A DNA stretch of 64,000 nt from Gammaproteobacteria bacterium (GCA_021773975.1 JAJFJN010000038.1:124001-188000); one strand, 5' to 3'. Shown: positions 9,162 to 18,544, counted from the stretch's first letter. Translations and numbers: made by a program. Notes: generated by a model not told the origin, from the letters alone.

Positions 9162-10454
9162 ATGACTGAAATACCTCAACGCCTAGCCACAGTATCCGTG
9201 GTCATGCCATCATTCAATCAGGCTGCCTTTATAGAGCAGTCCATACGTAGCGTATTAACTCAATCAAGCTCACTATTAGAACTTATTGTCATGGATGGAG
9301 GTTCCACAGATGGCACCCAAACCATCCTGAGTCGCCTGACACAAGAAACCAATAGCCGACTACGCTGGTATTCAGAAGCAGATCAAGGGCCTGCCCACGC
9401 AGTCAACAAAGCAATAGCAATGGCTCAGGGTGACATTATTGGCTGGCTAAACAGTGATGACATCTACATGCCAGGCGCACTAGAGCGTGCTGTTCAGTCA
9501 CTAAATGCACACCCCGCATGGTTGATGGTATACGGGCACGGCCAGCACATCGATGAGCACAATCAGGCCATGGGATATTATCCAACCCAGCAGCCCGATA
9601 CCCCTCTTCAGGCATTTGCCGATGGCTGCTTTATCTGCCAGCCTACTGTGTTTCTACGCAAGGAAGTAATAAAAAAGCACGGAGGGTTGGACGAGAATCT
9701 AAAAACAGCTTTCGACCTCGAATGGTGGCTACGCATTTTCAGCCAACACCCAGATGCCATAGGCTTTGTTAATACACTACAAGCTAGCTCCCGATTACAT
9801 AGCAGCTGTATTACGTTAAATCAACGGGAAACCGTTATCCGCGAGAGTATGCAGGTGATAGCGCAATATCTAGGCAACTGCCCCCTACACTGGTTCAAAA
9901 CTTATGCTGATGAATTACTAACTCCCGCCCCTCAAAGGCAGCATTTTAATGATACCAAAGCGCATCTAGAAGAGTTTGCTCACAGCATCACAGGTTATCT
10001 CTCAACCACTGATAAACAAGAATTACACGATTTTTTAAAAGCTGTCACACACCTCAAACCGGAAATCACAGAGACAGAGACCAATCCAAAAGCAACACCT
10101 AGCTCATCTATAATCACAATAATTCAAGCTATTACCAAACCATTCAGACAAATGAGCAAAGCGTACAAAACAGAATGTTCACAGATCAAACTACTAAAAG
10201 AGTCCGGTCTTTTTGATGAAGAGTGGTATCTGGCTAAGTACCCTGACCTAGCCAAAAGAAATATAGATCCTATTAAACACTATCTGCACTACGGGGCAGA
10301 TGAAGGGCGCAACCCATCACCAAAATTTGATACTATATTCTACTTGGCTACCAACCCCGATATATCTACCACTGCAATCAACCCGCTAATCCACTACATT
10401 CAATTTGGACAAGAAAAAGGGTTATTGCCAACAAGCCAGAGTGTAACCATATAA
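9162..10454 (+). CDS. GT2 glycosyltransferase with two-repeat C-terminal tail
   Basis: A 430-residue protein. Residues 8-240 form a GT-A fold family 2 glycosyltransferase: VSVVMPSFNQAAFIEQSI, then MDGGSTDGT, then the metal-binding WLNSDDIYMPGAL, and later FDLEWWLRI. It should transfer a hexose-type residue in the cytoplasm. After a linker, residues 344-430 carry the same two-unit tail as the upstream protein: LFDEEWYLAKYPD...HYLHYGADEGRNP, then FYLATNPD...HYIQFGQ. Similar tails are known on glycosyltransferases of other proteobacteria, but their function is unsettled. The shared tail suggests the two adjacent proteins dock to the same partner. The gene follows its neighbour by 90 bases and probably belongs to the same transcription unit. 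Confidence 0.88.
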   Translation: MTEIPQRLATVSVVMPSFNQAAFIEQSIRSVLTQSSSLLELIVMDGGSTDGTQTILSRLTQETNSRLRWYSEADQGPAHAVNKAIAMAQGDIIGWLNSDDIYMPGALERAVQSLNAHPAWLMVYGHGQHIDEHNQAMGYYPTQQPDTPLQAFADGCFICQPTVFLRKEVIKKHGGLDENLKTAFDLEWWLRIFSQHPDAIGFVNTLQASSRLHSSCITLNQRETVIRESMQVIAQYLGNCPLHWFKTYADELLTPAPQRQHFNDTKAHLEEFAHSITGYLSTTDKQELHDFLKAVTHLKPEITETETNPKATPSSSIITIIQAITKPFRQMSKAYKTECSQIKLLKESGLFDEEWYLAKYPDLAKRNIDPIKHYLHYGADEGRNPSPKFDTIFYLATNPDISTTAINPLIHYIQFGQEKGLLPTSQSVTI

Positions 10455-10533
10455 CCCTTCGTCAAGAGAGAAGGCTAGAATGAGGCGGGCATAATTCCTC
10501 CTCAACCACTACTAAAATGAGCTAAGCGCATAT

Positions 10534-12087
10534 ATGCACCAAGAACCATGTAATCCTCATATACCGCACTCCACACCAGTGGATACCATCATCCATCTTG
10601 GTGCCGGTCGTTGTAGTGAACTGGAGGGTTATCTCGCCTCAAAGCCAACACACCTGCTACTAGTCGAGGCTGACCCACAGCTGACCAAAACACTTCAAGC
10701 ACGCACTAATGATTTCCCACACGTCAAAATCATCAACAAAGCAGTAGCAGGTCAACCCGGCTCTGCTATGTTTTACCGCTACAACCTGCCAGATGTTAGC
10801 GGCCTGCACCAGGCCAACTCCAACCTCTTAAAGCTTTTTCCTGGCCTCAAAACCGTACAGACCGTTCAAACAGAAGCCACCGCACCCTCTGCTCTACTTC
10901 AACCTCTAGAGCTACAGGCAGACCAGCATAACTGGCTGACTATCGACCTGCCAGGTGAGGAGCTTGCGGTACTTAAAGCGATCCAGCAAGCTGATCAGCT
11001 ACATCTTTTTGACCAACTACAACTCCACTGTGGCAACCAAGCTTTATACGAGGAAGGCGAGCCAGCAGCCACTATTCTCCAATGGCTCCAAGATCAAGGC
11101 TTTGATCTTTTTCAAGAAGACAATAGTCATGATTTAGACCGCCCCTGTTGGATGCTAAAACGTAATAAGCTGCAACTACGCCATCGCCAACTTAAACAGC
11201 AACTAACTCGACTAACTCAACTAACAAGTGATCATGATACACAGCTCAACCAACAGAAAACTCAGATAGAACAACTCACCAAAGCAAGGGATGAACAGGT
11301 AAAGCTGGTAGCTGAACATAAAGAGCAATTGGAAAAAGCCAACCAGGCCAAAGCTAACCAGGAAAAGCTGGCAAATGTCCGTCTAACTCAGATAGAGCAA
11401 CTCACCAAAGCAAGAGATGAGCAGGCAAAGCTGGTAGCTGAACATAAAGAACAATTGGAAAAAACCAACCAGACCAGAGCTAATCAGGAAAAGCTGGCAA
11501 ATGATCGCCTAACTCAGATAGAACAGCTCACCAAAGCAAGAGATGAGCAGACAAAGCTGGTAGCTGAACATAAAGAACAATTGGAAAAAGCCAACCAGAC
11601 CAGAGCTAATCAGGAAAAGCTGGCAAATGATCGCCTAACTCAGATTGAACAGCTCACCAAAGCAAGAGATGAGCAGGCAAAGCTGGTAGCTGAACATAAA
11701 GAACAATTGGAAAAAGCCAACCAGACCAGAGCCCATCAGGAAAAGCTGGCAAATGATCGCCTAATTCAGCTAGAACAACTCACCAAAGCAAGCGATGAGC
11801 AGGCAAAGCTCACAGCTGAAAATAAAGCACAGCTGGATAAGGCCAACCAGGCTAAGGCCGAGCAGACACAGCTTGCTACAGCTCACCACCAACAACGTGA
11901 CCAAGAAAAACAGCGCGCAGATAACAACCAGCAACAGCTAGCGCAAAAACAGGAAGAAGTAGAAAAGCTCGAACAGCAACTTGGGGAGCTCAACCATAGG
12001 CTGCCCATGCTAGACACCGAATTTGTAAAAGCAGAAGCACAGATTGAACTTATCAAGGATATCCTGATTCGTGAAAAAGCGTTCTAA
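10534..12087 (+). CDS. FkbM-like methyltransferase domain fused to a long repetitive coiled coil
   Basis: A 517-residue protein. Residues 15-210 look like an FkbM-family SAM-dependent methyltransferase: TIIHLGAGRCSELEGY, then LLLVEADPQL as the acidic loop for the SAM ribose, then WLTIDLPGEELAVLKAI, the family's conserved block. The rest is a long coiled coil that includes five 42-residue tandem units (residues 243-452), each six heptads long, beginning TQIEQLTKARDEQ. No membrane segment is seen. FkbM enzymes usually O-methylate a sugar or polyketide hydroxyl; the substrate here is unknown. The coiled coil could oligomerise the enzyme or link it to the coiled coil of the 7398 protein. The stop overlaps the next gene's GTG start by 17 bases, implying translational coupling. 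Confidence 0.82.
   Translation: MHQEPCNPHIPHSTPVDTIIHLGAGRCSELEGYLASKPTHLLLVEADPQLTKTLQARTNDFPHVKIINKAVAGQPGSAMFYRYNLPDVSGLHQANSNLLKLFPGLKTVQTVQTEATAPSALLQPLELQADQHNWLTIDLPGEELAVLKAIQQADQLHLFDQLQLHCGNQALYEEGEPAATILQWLQDQGFDLFQEDNSHDLDRPCWMLKRNKLQLRHRQLKQQLTRLTQLTSDHDTQLNQQKTQIEQLTKARDEQVKLVAEHKEQLEKANQAKANQEKLANVRLTQIEQLTKARDEQAKLVAEHKEQLEKTNQTRANQEKLANDRLTQIEQLTKARDEQTKLVAEHKEQLEKANQTRANQEKLANDRLTQIEQLTKARDEQAKLVAEHKEQLEKANQTRAHQEKLANDRLIQLEQLTKASDEQAKLTAENKAQLDKANQAKAEQTQLATAHHQQRDQEKQRADNNQQQLAQKQEEVEKLEQQLGELNHRLPMLDTEFVKAEAQIELIKDILIREKAF
11260..11889 (+). repeat. Five 126-bp tandem repeats (42-residue coiled-coil units)
   Basis: Units start at 11260, 11386, 11512, 11638 and 11764, each exactly 126 bases. 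Units 2-4 are nearly identical in DNA, unit 1 slightly different and unit 5 clearly diverged. The period equals six heptads, so units can be gained or lost without breaking coiled-coil register or reading frame. Confidence 0.93.
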
Positions 12088-13495
12088 AAAGAAAACAAAA
12101 AAGCGCCTGCACAAAGTGCGAAAAATCGAGCTTCGCCAGCAGACATCTTCAACAGATGTACAGCAGAACACCGAAACGCAACCGATAGATGTACAGCCTA
12201 CTCTGGAGCTAGCCGAGCAAGAGATGGCACCCATTCTAGAAGGAGCTGATGAAGCTACGCTTGCCCGCGCAAAAACACACTGGTTTTTTGGCGAATGGCA
12301 GCAGCTTACTGCATTGGATCTAGATTCACTGCGCACACATCCAGATCGCGACCGTTTCGCCCTCCTTATCGCCAGCGCCCACCAACAGCTGGGCGCACAT
12401 GAAAAGGCACGCACATATACACGTTTGTCTCTTAAATGGGGATGCCCACCCCGGGTCGTTGCGCAAGTTCTTATTGCAGGCGTGCACAATACATTAGGGA
12501 GAGCCGCCGCACTAAATCAAGATGAATCTCGTATCACGCACCACTTTGAAGCATCTGTAACGGCAATTGGCACAAAGGATACAGCACTAGTGAGCCATGC
12601 GCGTTCAGTACGCGAAATGGCTCGTATGGGATTGCTACCCCAGGCAGCTACACTTGTCGATAAACAACTACAAGTCACTCACAATCAAACACAAAAACCA
12701 CACCAGCAAGAAGCGCATTATAAAGTACTACAAACAGAAGTTGAGTTATTGAGCCATGAACTCTCCCTTGCCCAACAACGTCAGCAAATTTTTTCTGGCT
12801 CTACAGGCAACAATCACACTGAATCCAACATTGATCCAAATGACCCTGCACAGCTAGAAAGATTAAAAAAATGTGCAGTATCACAGCTTGGCCAAGATTT
12901 ATGGGTGCTAGAGCAAACCAACTATAAGCATAACGGGTTTTTTGTAGAATTTGGCGCAACAGACGGCATCCTTTTAAGTAACTCTTGGCTATTGGAAAAA
13001 AAGTTTAGTTGGAAGGGGATTTGTGCTGAACCAAATCCAAAGTTTTTCGCCCAACTTAAAGAGAATCGAAATTGCATTGTCAGCAACGCCTGTATTGGCG
13101 CAGCCACAGGTGAGGAAATTGAGTTTGTCTTTGCTGATGCCTATGGAGGCATGAAGAAACACATCAGCACCGATAATAATGCCCATCGCAGAGCGGGGTA
13201 TGCAGAACTAAGTGATGCCAACATGACTATCGAGACTATCTCACTCCACGATTTTTTACTGCAACACGATGCTCCAAAAACCATTGACTACCTGAGCATC
13301 GATACCGAAGGGAGTGAACTGGAAATTTTGGAGGCATTTCCATTTGAAAAATGGAACATCAAAATGTTAACTGTCGAGCATAACTTTACTGAACAACGGG
13401 CTGGGATTAGAGCTTTAATGGCGCATAACGGATATCATTGCATAGAAATGCAATGGGACGACTGGTTCAGCAAGAAAGCGAACAGCGCAAACTAA
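12071..13495 (+). CDS. FkbM family methyltransferase with basic N-terminus and helical-repeat domain
   Basis: A 474-residue protein from a GTG start inside the end of the previous gene. The first 20 residues are very basic (KKRSKKKTKKRLHK). Residues 60-200 look like helical TPR-type repeats. The C-terminal half is a clear FkbM methyltransferase: SQLGQDLWVLE, FFVEFGATDG (SAM motif I), GICAEPNP, then IDYLSIDTEGSELEILEAF, the family signature. It should methylate a hydroxyl on a glycan or precursor using SAM. It is translationally coupled to the preceding FkbM-coiled-coil gene, so the two methyltransferases are probably made together. The basic N-terminus might contact membrane phospholipid or a polyanionic (for example sulfated) glycan, which is inference. 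Confidence 0.88.
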   Translation: MKKRSKKKTKKRLHKVRKIELRQQTSSTDVQQNTETQPIDVQPTLELAEQEMAPILEGADEATLARAKTHWFFGEWQQLTALDLDSLRTHPDRDRFALLIASAHQQLGAHEKARTYTRLSLKWGCPPRVVAQVLIAGVHNTLGRAAALNQDESRITHHFEASVTAIGTKDTALVSHARSVREMARMGLLPQAATLVDKQLQVTHNQTQKPHQQEAHYKVLQTEVELLSHELSLAQQRQQIFSGSTGNNHTESNIDPNDPAQLERLKKCAVSQLGQDLWVLEQTNYKHNGFFVEFGATDGILLSNSWLLEKKFSWKGICAEPNPKFFAQLKENRNCIVSNACIGAATGEEIEFVFADAYGGMKKHISTDNNAHRRAGYAELSDANMTIETISLHDFLLQHDAPKTIDYLSIDTEGSELEILEAFPFEKWNIKMLTVEHNFTEQRAGIRALMAHNGYHCIEMQWDDWFSKKANSAN

Positions 13496-13595
13496 TTATT
13501 CTTCATTCTAATAAATACACAGCATGCATATCCCTATTAAAGCAAGTTCACATACAACATAGCCTTGCAACATATTATTCAAATAAACACGTCAC

Positions 13596-14354
13596 ATGAA
13601 AAACAACCCAAAGGTATCTGTAGTCACGATAGTACGAAATGACGCACAAGGACTCTTAATCACTGCAAGAAGCATTCTTGAGCAAAATTATTCAAACATT
13701 GAATGGATTGTCATCGATGGACTTTCCACCGATCTAACATCATATTATGTAAAAAAACTATCTAGTCAAATCGCAAAATACAAGATTGAGAAGGATAATG
13801 GCATCTATAACGCCATGAATAAAGGGATCAACATGGCTTCTGGAGAATGGCTGTTTTTTATGAATGCTGATGATATATTTTATTCCTACGATACTGTTTC
13901 TAAATATGTTCAACACTTAAATACTGGAGACGACTTCCTCTATTCAAATGTTGAAAGGAGAGAAGATAATCATTTACATCTCTATCGACCAAACCATCAG
14001 CACTGGCTGGGCATGAGCCTAGACCATCAATCTATATGTGGGCGTACAAGTATTTATAAAAAATTACAGTTTGATGAAACTTACCGCATTGCTGGAGACT
14101 ACGACCTCTTCTCTAAAGCCAAGGTAATGAATTATTCATTCCGAAAAATCCCCTGGCTAATTTGCTGCAGAAAGCCTTTCAATGTAGGTGCATCAGTAGG
14201 TTATGTAGAAAGACAGAAGGAGCGCATACGTGTCATAACAAAACATTACAGCGATACGCCATACAAGGCAGCGCTTACCAACGAGTACAATCGACAGGTT
14301 GAACTTGGGAATATCAATAAACAGGAGCATGCTCAGCTCCTTTTGCTTCTTTAG
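13596..14354 (+). CDS. GT2 glycosyltransferase (WcaA/WcaE-like)
   Basis: A 252-residue single-domain family 2 glycosyltransferase of ordinary length for the colanic-acid WcaE-like group. It has KVSVVTIVRNDAQGL at the N-terminus, VIDGLSTD, EKDNGIYNAMNKGI (a signature of this subgroup), the metal-binding FFMNADDIF, and IAGDYDLF towards the end. It should be cytoplasmic or peripherally membrane-bound and add one sugar to a lipid-linked intermediate. No good Shine-Dalgarno precedes the ATG. The next gene starts 7 bases after the stop, so the two are probably co-translated. It looks more AT-rich than the preceding coiled-coil genes, which fits an assembly of separately acquired genes. Confidence 0.92.
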   Translation: MKNNPKVSVVTIVRNDAQGLLITARSILEQNYSNIEWIVIDGLSTDLTSYYVKKLSSQIAKYKIEKDNGIYNAMNKGINMASGEWLFFMNADDIFYSYDTVSKYVQHLNTGDDFLYSNVERREDNHLHLYRPNHQHWLGMSLDHQSICGRTSIYKKLQFDETYRIAGDYDLFSKAKVMNYSFRKIPWLICCRKPFNVGASVGYVERQKERIRVITKHYSDTPYKAALTNEYNRQVELGNINKQEHAQLLLLL

Positions 14355-14361
14355 GTGGAAT

Positions 14362-16428
14362 ATGGCAATTTTAATTTCTGGAATTGGACGATCTGGGACA
14401 ACAACTCTGTATGAAATTATTGGTAAAGCACTTCTTGCTCAGCATGGTGGGGGGCGATGCGTTTATGAGCCTTACTTATGGAATATACCTGAGATTGAAT
14501 CAACCGCTGATACGCACGGACAGCCATTTAATGTTGGCCAGGTCGGCTTATTTAATATGACCGTTCACTGTAACACCCCACTTTTTTTATCAAACCATCA
14601 TATGCTGCATGATGCATGGTTGAAGCGTGTATTTGGGCCAGCACCAGCCGCCAGCCAGACCGCGCCTGACAATGTTATGGCCAAGGTCATTCGAGGTGCA
14701 GGAAGAATTGAGGCAGCACTAACGCGATTCGAGAATCTTAAGGTTATTGCGGTCACAAGAAACGTTATAGACACGGTAAACTCTGGACTAGGCCTATTCA
14801 CCTTCTACGGTGACGAGTTCCATCCTTCCGATAAGCATCGTTTCGTCAATGAAGTAAACAGCCTCTTCAACGCTAACTTGGACGCCAGTAAGATCAAAAA
14901 TGAAATGGAGTGGTCTGTCCTTTGGTGGCATTACTTTACCGAGGCTAGCATCCGGACGTATCAGAAATTCCCAGATCGAGTCATGCTTGTTCCTTATGAA
15001 AAATATATTAAGGACAATAGCGGCATAATGAAGCAGATCTTCAAGTTCTGCGGTATCAAGGATACACATCTTGATACAAAACTCTTCAGTAATGATGCGG
15101 GACCAAGGACATCAGTCTCCTATTTGGATAACAGATCCATCGAGCTGATGAATGATGAGCTTGAGTGGTATTTCACACGATTGAAAAATATCGATGTTTA
15201 TGCCCAAGACAGTAATCAGTTTCGTAATGCACTCCTACAAAAATACAACAAGCGCAAGTATGTACAGTCACTACTCCTGACTGAAAAACCTGACCACACG
15301 GCAGTGATGTGGCGAATCAAGCTGAAGAACTGCCTCGCTCATCAAGGGCGTGTTGGAAACGCTAGTGGCAAAGAAGCCGCTAAGCAGAAAATATTCACTG
15401 TAGCACAAGCAATGAGTGAGTTTGGTGCAAATGAAACAGCTCTTGCAGAAATGCGCAAAAAACAATTTATCAAAGCAACTCCACCTTCTAAAAAGCCAAC
15501 CCTCGGAGTGCTAATCACAAATTTCAACAATGTGAGCACCATCGAGGAATCAATTTGTTCCGTACTTTTGCAGTCAAAAAAACCTGATCTCATCGTTGTC
15601 GCTGACGACTGCTCCACCGATGGATCCCAAGCACTGCTTAAGAAACTAGCTGCTCGGCATAAAAATATTCAGCTTGTGCTACGTCCAGAGAATGTTGGTG
15701 TAGCAGCCAACCGTGACTTGGCCATTCGGGACATGAATACAGACTACATCACCACCCTGGACGGTGATGACCTCTTCTTACCCGGGAAACTAGAGCTGGA
15801 GTATTCAACCTTGGATGGTAGCACTGATAAAGTGGCCTTCAGCAATATAGCCCTGTTAAACAAGACCGAGAATTCGATCATGGACACATCTGCATATTCT
15901 GGCAAACCCACTGCCGCAATTCTCCAGATGCTTACATCACGCTCAGCGCCTGTACCTCGCGACATGATGTTCCCTAAATCCCTCTTCACTATTGCAGAAG
16001 GCTTCGATGTTGCCCTAAATATGTATGAAGACTGGGCATTCAAAATGCGACTAATGCTGGCTGCTAAAGGCGGTTGGATATGGTCTGGAGGCATAGGGAC
16101 AGTCTATGACCGCCGTAATCCAGGACTATCTGGTAAAGAGCCAATCTTTCATGCACATGGTCAGATGATCGCCCTAGCCCGGAATGTGCGGCTACTGAAG
16201 GCATACCCCACGGCTATCCTAGCTGGGCTTCGCACGGCCTCATCCCATCTCGGAAAAGAGAACAAAGAACGCATGTCTAGAATAATTACCAAGTATGAAC
16301 GTAAGGGAGATTTTGATAGATTGGTAGTGTGTCTAGAAGCTTTGTGGAATGGCGCTTATGTAGGCGAAGATGTTCAAAAAAGACGAGCGGATATCAACCA
16401 GTTTATTTTTAGTATAAACAAACAGTAA
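14362..16428 (+). CDS. Sulfotransferase-GT2 glycosyltransferase fusion
   Basis: I place the start at ATG 14362, after AGGTGG, giving MAILISGIGRSGTTTLYE; the longer frame from 14299 overlaps the upstream gene. Residues 3-300 form a sulfotransferase domain with the PAPS 5'-phosphosulfate loop GIGRSGTT and a 3'-phosphate-binding element VIAVTRNVIDTVNSGL. Residues 378-600 are a GT2 domain: LGVLITNFNNVSTIEESI, VADDCSTDGSQ, TTLDGDDLFLPGKL. At 688 residues it is about the sum of the two families. It probably adds a sugar and sulfates it or a neighbour in one polypeptide. PAPS-synthesis genes are not in the window, so PAPS must come from elsewhere. Confidence 0.9.
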   Translation: MAILISGIGRSGTTTLYEIIGKALLAQHGGGRCVYEPYLWNIPEIESTADTHGQPFNVGQVGLFNMTVHCNTPLFLSNHHMLHDAWLKRVFGPAPAASQTAPDNVMAKVIRGAGRIEAALTRFENLKVIAVTRNVIDTVNSGLGLFTFYGDEFHPSDKHRFVNEVNSLFNANLDASKIKNEMEWSVLWWHYFTEASIRTYQKFPDRVMLVPYEKYIKDNSGIMKQIFKFCGIKDTHLDTKLFSNDAGPRTSVSYLDNRSIELMNDELEWYFTRLKNIDVYAQDSNQFRNALLQKYNKRKYVQSLLLTEKPDHTAVMWRIKLKNCLAHQGRVGNASGKEAAKQKIFTVAQAMSEFGANETALAEMRKKQFIKATPPSKKPTLGVLITNFNNVSTIEESICSVLLQSKKPDLIVVADDCSTDGSQALLKKLAARHKNIQLVLRPENVGVAANRDLAIRDMNTDYITTLDGDDLFLPGKLELEYSTLDGSTDKVAFSNIALLNKTENSIMDTSAYSGKPTAAILQMLTSRSAPVPRDMMFPKSLFTIAEGFDVALNMYEDWAFKMRLMLAAKGGWIWSGGIGTVYDRRNPGLSGKEPIFHAHGQMIALARNVRLLKAYPTAILAGLRTASSHLGKENKERMSRIITKYERKGDFDRLVVCLEALWNGAYVGEDVQKRRADINQFIFSINKQ

Positions 16429-16553
16429 GCCACAGTTATCATGCCTCTATTGCAGCAGGAAAAACATTTACTAATGGTAACGCCTAAAATCTCAATGATG
16501 AGCCTTTTTATACCTCATGGCTTGCTGCAGCCGCCAATATTTAAGGTTTTGTT

Positions 16554-18305
16554 ATGATCTATGTTGTAACGCCGTGTCAGAATGCTATCAACACAATTGA
16601 ACAGACAATCTTGAGCATTGTCACCCAGGCTGGTAATTTTGATATCACCTATCATATTCAAGATGGTGATTCCCATGATGGAACCATCGAGTTACTTGAG
16701 CGATGGAAGTCTTTCATCGATAGCGGACAATTTCCTATCCAGTGCCAAAGCATTAACTTCACATACAGCAGCTCCGCAGACTCCGGGATGTACGACGCCA
16801 TCGTCACCGGATTTGATCATATGGCAATTGGTTCGACCTCCTTCATGACCTGGATTAATGCAGATGACATCTTGATGCCGGGGGCACTGGCCTTGATCGA
16901 TAAAATTGGCACAGGTTTTGGTAGCGAGCACGCATCATGGATAGGCGGTGCAACAAATATTGTGCGTGATGGCATTTCAATTACACAATTCCCCAGGCCA
17001 GCCCCTACCGATATCATCGCTTGCGGGTTGTGCGACGGCCAGCACTGGGGATTTGTACAACAAGAGGGTGTCTTTTTCCGCAGGTGGTTATGGGATAAAG
17101 TGGATGCACCCAATATGCTAAGAACGTTCAAGTATGCTGGTGACTGGAATTTATGGCGGCTGTTCGCAGCTTATGCAAAGTACATACAGTGCTCATACCC
17201 ACTTGGAGGCTTCAGAATTACCGAAGGACAATTATCACAGATCAATAAAGAAGCATATATCAACGAAATGGATGCATGTATCAGCTCAAATAAGCGAAAG
17301 AGCATACTACGCGCCTTGGGTGAAAGCACCTCAGTAAACCAGCGTCTATTAAAAATCAACTATTCAGATGGCAAGCTATCAATTATAGAGAAGAGCGCGT
17401 TAGGTTCAGTTAGGCATCACTATGTTGAAAATTTCCAGACGACACCTTCATGCAACTTACCTCCTACACCGCTTCTCAATAAAGAGCATGTTCTATTTAA
17501 CGCCACAACCAAACAAAAAGAGCATAGCCATAAGAAAACCCACCATGCCACTAACAATCCCACAGCACAAAATACTCAAAATGCACATAAAATAACACCC
17601 GACAATTTCAATAGCTTTACTTATGCTAAAAAAACCCACTGGGATTTCTTCAAATCAATTGATGTATCTCTCTTCGGCAGGCAAATGGATCAGCATGTTG
17701 AGCAATTAAAAGTCTACCAGGATTTGCTTGTTCTGAAATTCATTCAAGACAATATACCCGTAGGGTCAAGCATCCTTGATGTCGGCGGTGGACAATCACG
17801 AATCCTTGAGCACTTGGCAAACACCTATGAGTGCTGGGAAATCGACAAACTAGACGGTGTTGGTAATGGCCCAAAGGATATTGGCAAACAACCCTATCAT
17901 TTAGTTCGAGATTACATGGGAAATTTTAATCAAGAACTCCCAGATAAATACTTTGACTTTGTATTTTCTATTTCAGCCCTCGAGCATGTACCACAGCATG
18001 ATCCATCACTTTTCGATAACATCATTATGGATATACAACGCGTTCTGAAAACTGGAGGATACAGCCTACATCTATTTGATATAGTATTAAAAAAAGATCA
18101 TTTCTGGTCCAACAAAATCACCAATCACTTCTTTCAAAACATTACTACAATCAATAAAAATATAGACTTTAGGACTATGAACGCAGACAACGACCTCTAC
18201 GTGATGAGCGAGGCCGCCTATAACAAGACATGGCTGCATTCTATTAACAAAACCTACGAAGAGCATGGAGCACCCAGTAGTTTAAATATCCTTTGGTGCA
18301 AGTAA
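16554..18305 (+). CDS. GT2 glycosyltransferase-SAM methyltransferase fusion
   Basis: A 583-residue two-domain protein. Residues 1-240 form a GT2 domain: MIYVVTPCQNAINTIEQTI, QDGDSHDGT, the metal site WINADDILMPGAL, and YAGDWNLWRLF. A low-complexity linker rich in His, Asn, Thr and Lys (about residues 315-350) leads to a class I methyltransferase, with motif I SILDVGGGQSRILE at residue 405 and VFSISALEHVPQHDPSLF matching the Methyltransf_11 type. It should add a sugar and methylate it or the chain end. Terminal methylation can stop chain growth in ABC-exported polysaccharides, so a chain-capping role is possible but unproven. An AAGG lies before the ATG. The region is AT-rich. Confidence 0.9.
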   Translation: MIYVVTPCQNAINTIEQTILSIVTQAGNFDITYHIQDGDSHDGTIELLERWKSFIDSGQFPIQCQSINFTYSSSADSGMYDAIVTGFDHMAIGSTSFMTWINADDILMPGALALIDKIGTGFGSEHASWIGGATNIVRDGISITQFPRPAPTDIIACGLCDGQHWGFVQQEGVFFRRWLWDKVDAPNMLRTFKYAGDWNLWRLFAAYAKYIQCSYPLGGFRITEGQLSQINKEAYINEMDACISSNKRKSILRALGESTSVNQRLLKINYSDGKLSIIEKSALGSVRHHYVENFQTTPSCNLPPTPLLNKEHVLFNATTKQKEHSHKKTHHATNNPTAQNTQNAHKITPDNFNSFTYAKKTHWDFFKSIDVSLFGRQMDQHVEQLKVYQDLLVLKFIQDNIPVGSSILDVGGGQSRILEHLANTYECWEIDKLDGVGNGPKDIGKQPYHLVRDYMGNFNQELPDKYFDFVFSISALEHVPQHDPSLFDNIIMDIQRVLKTGGYSLHLFDIVLKKDHFWSNKITNHFFQNITTINKNIDFRTMNADNDLYVMSEAAYNKTWLHSINKTYEEHGAPSSLNILWCK

Positions 18306-18544
18306 ATGTGATGAAGGTACATAATAAACACTCTAAATTATAGCCGGGAGAGGGCGCCTAATGATTAATTAATCTGGGCAATTGTTCTAGCCATATATAT
18401 GTCACAGGGTTGCTGCGCAATCCTTCTAAACTACCACTAGCACTGCATTGAAATAACAACTGCCCTTAGCATTTGGTGGTATCATTCTGCTAAAGGTAAT
18501 TATTAATATTTATAGAATTATTAACTGAATTTGAGGTAAGTATA

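Noticed and set aside
11260-11889. Regular repeat array that might suggest CRISPR
   Set aside because: The repeats are 126 bp, contiguous without unique spacers and encode a continuous coiled coil.
12010-12489. 159-codon minus-strand open frame
   Set aside because: Antisense to two FkbM genes; Ser/Arg/Cys-rich shadow with no motif.
13496-13595. Possible terminator between the FkbM and GT2 genes
   Set aside because: AT-rich but no stable hairpin with a T-run was found.
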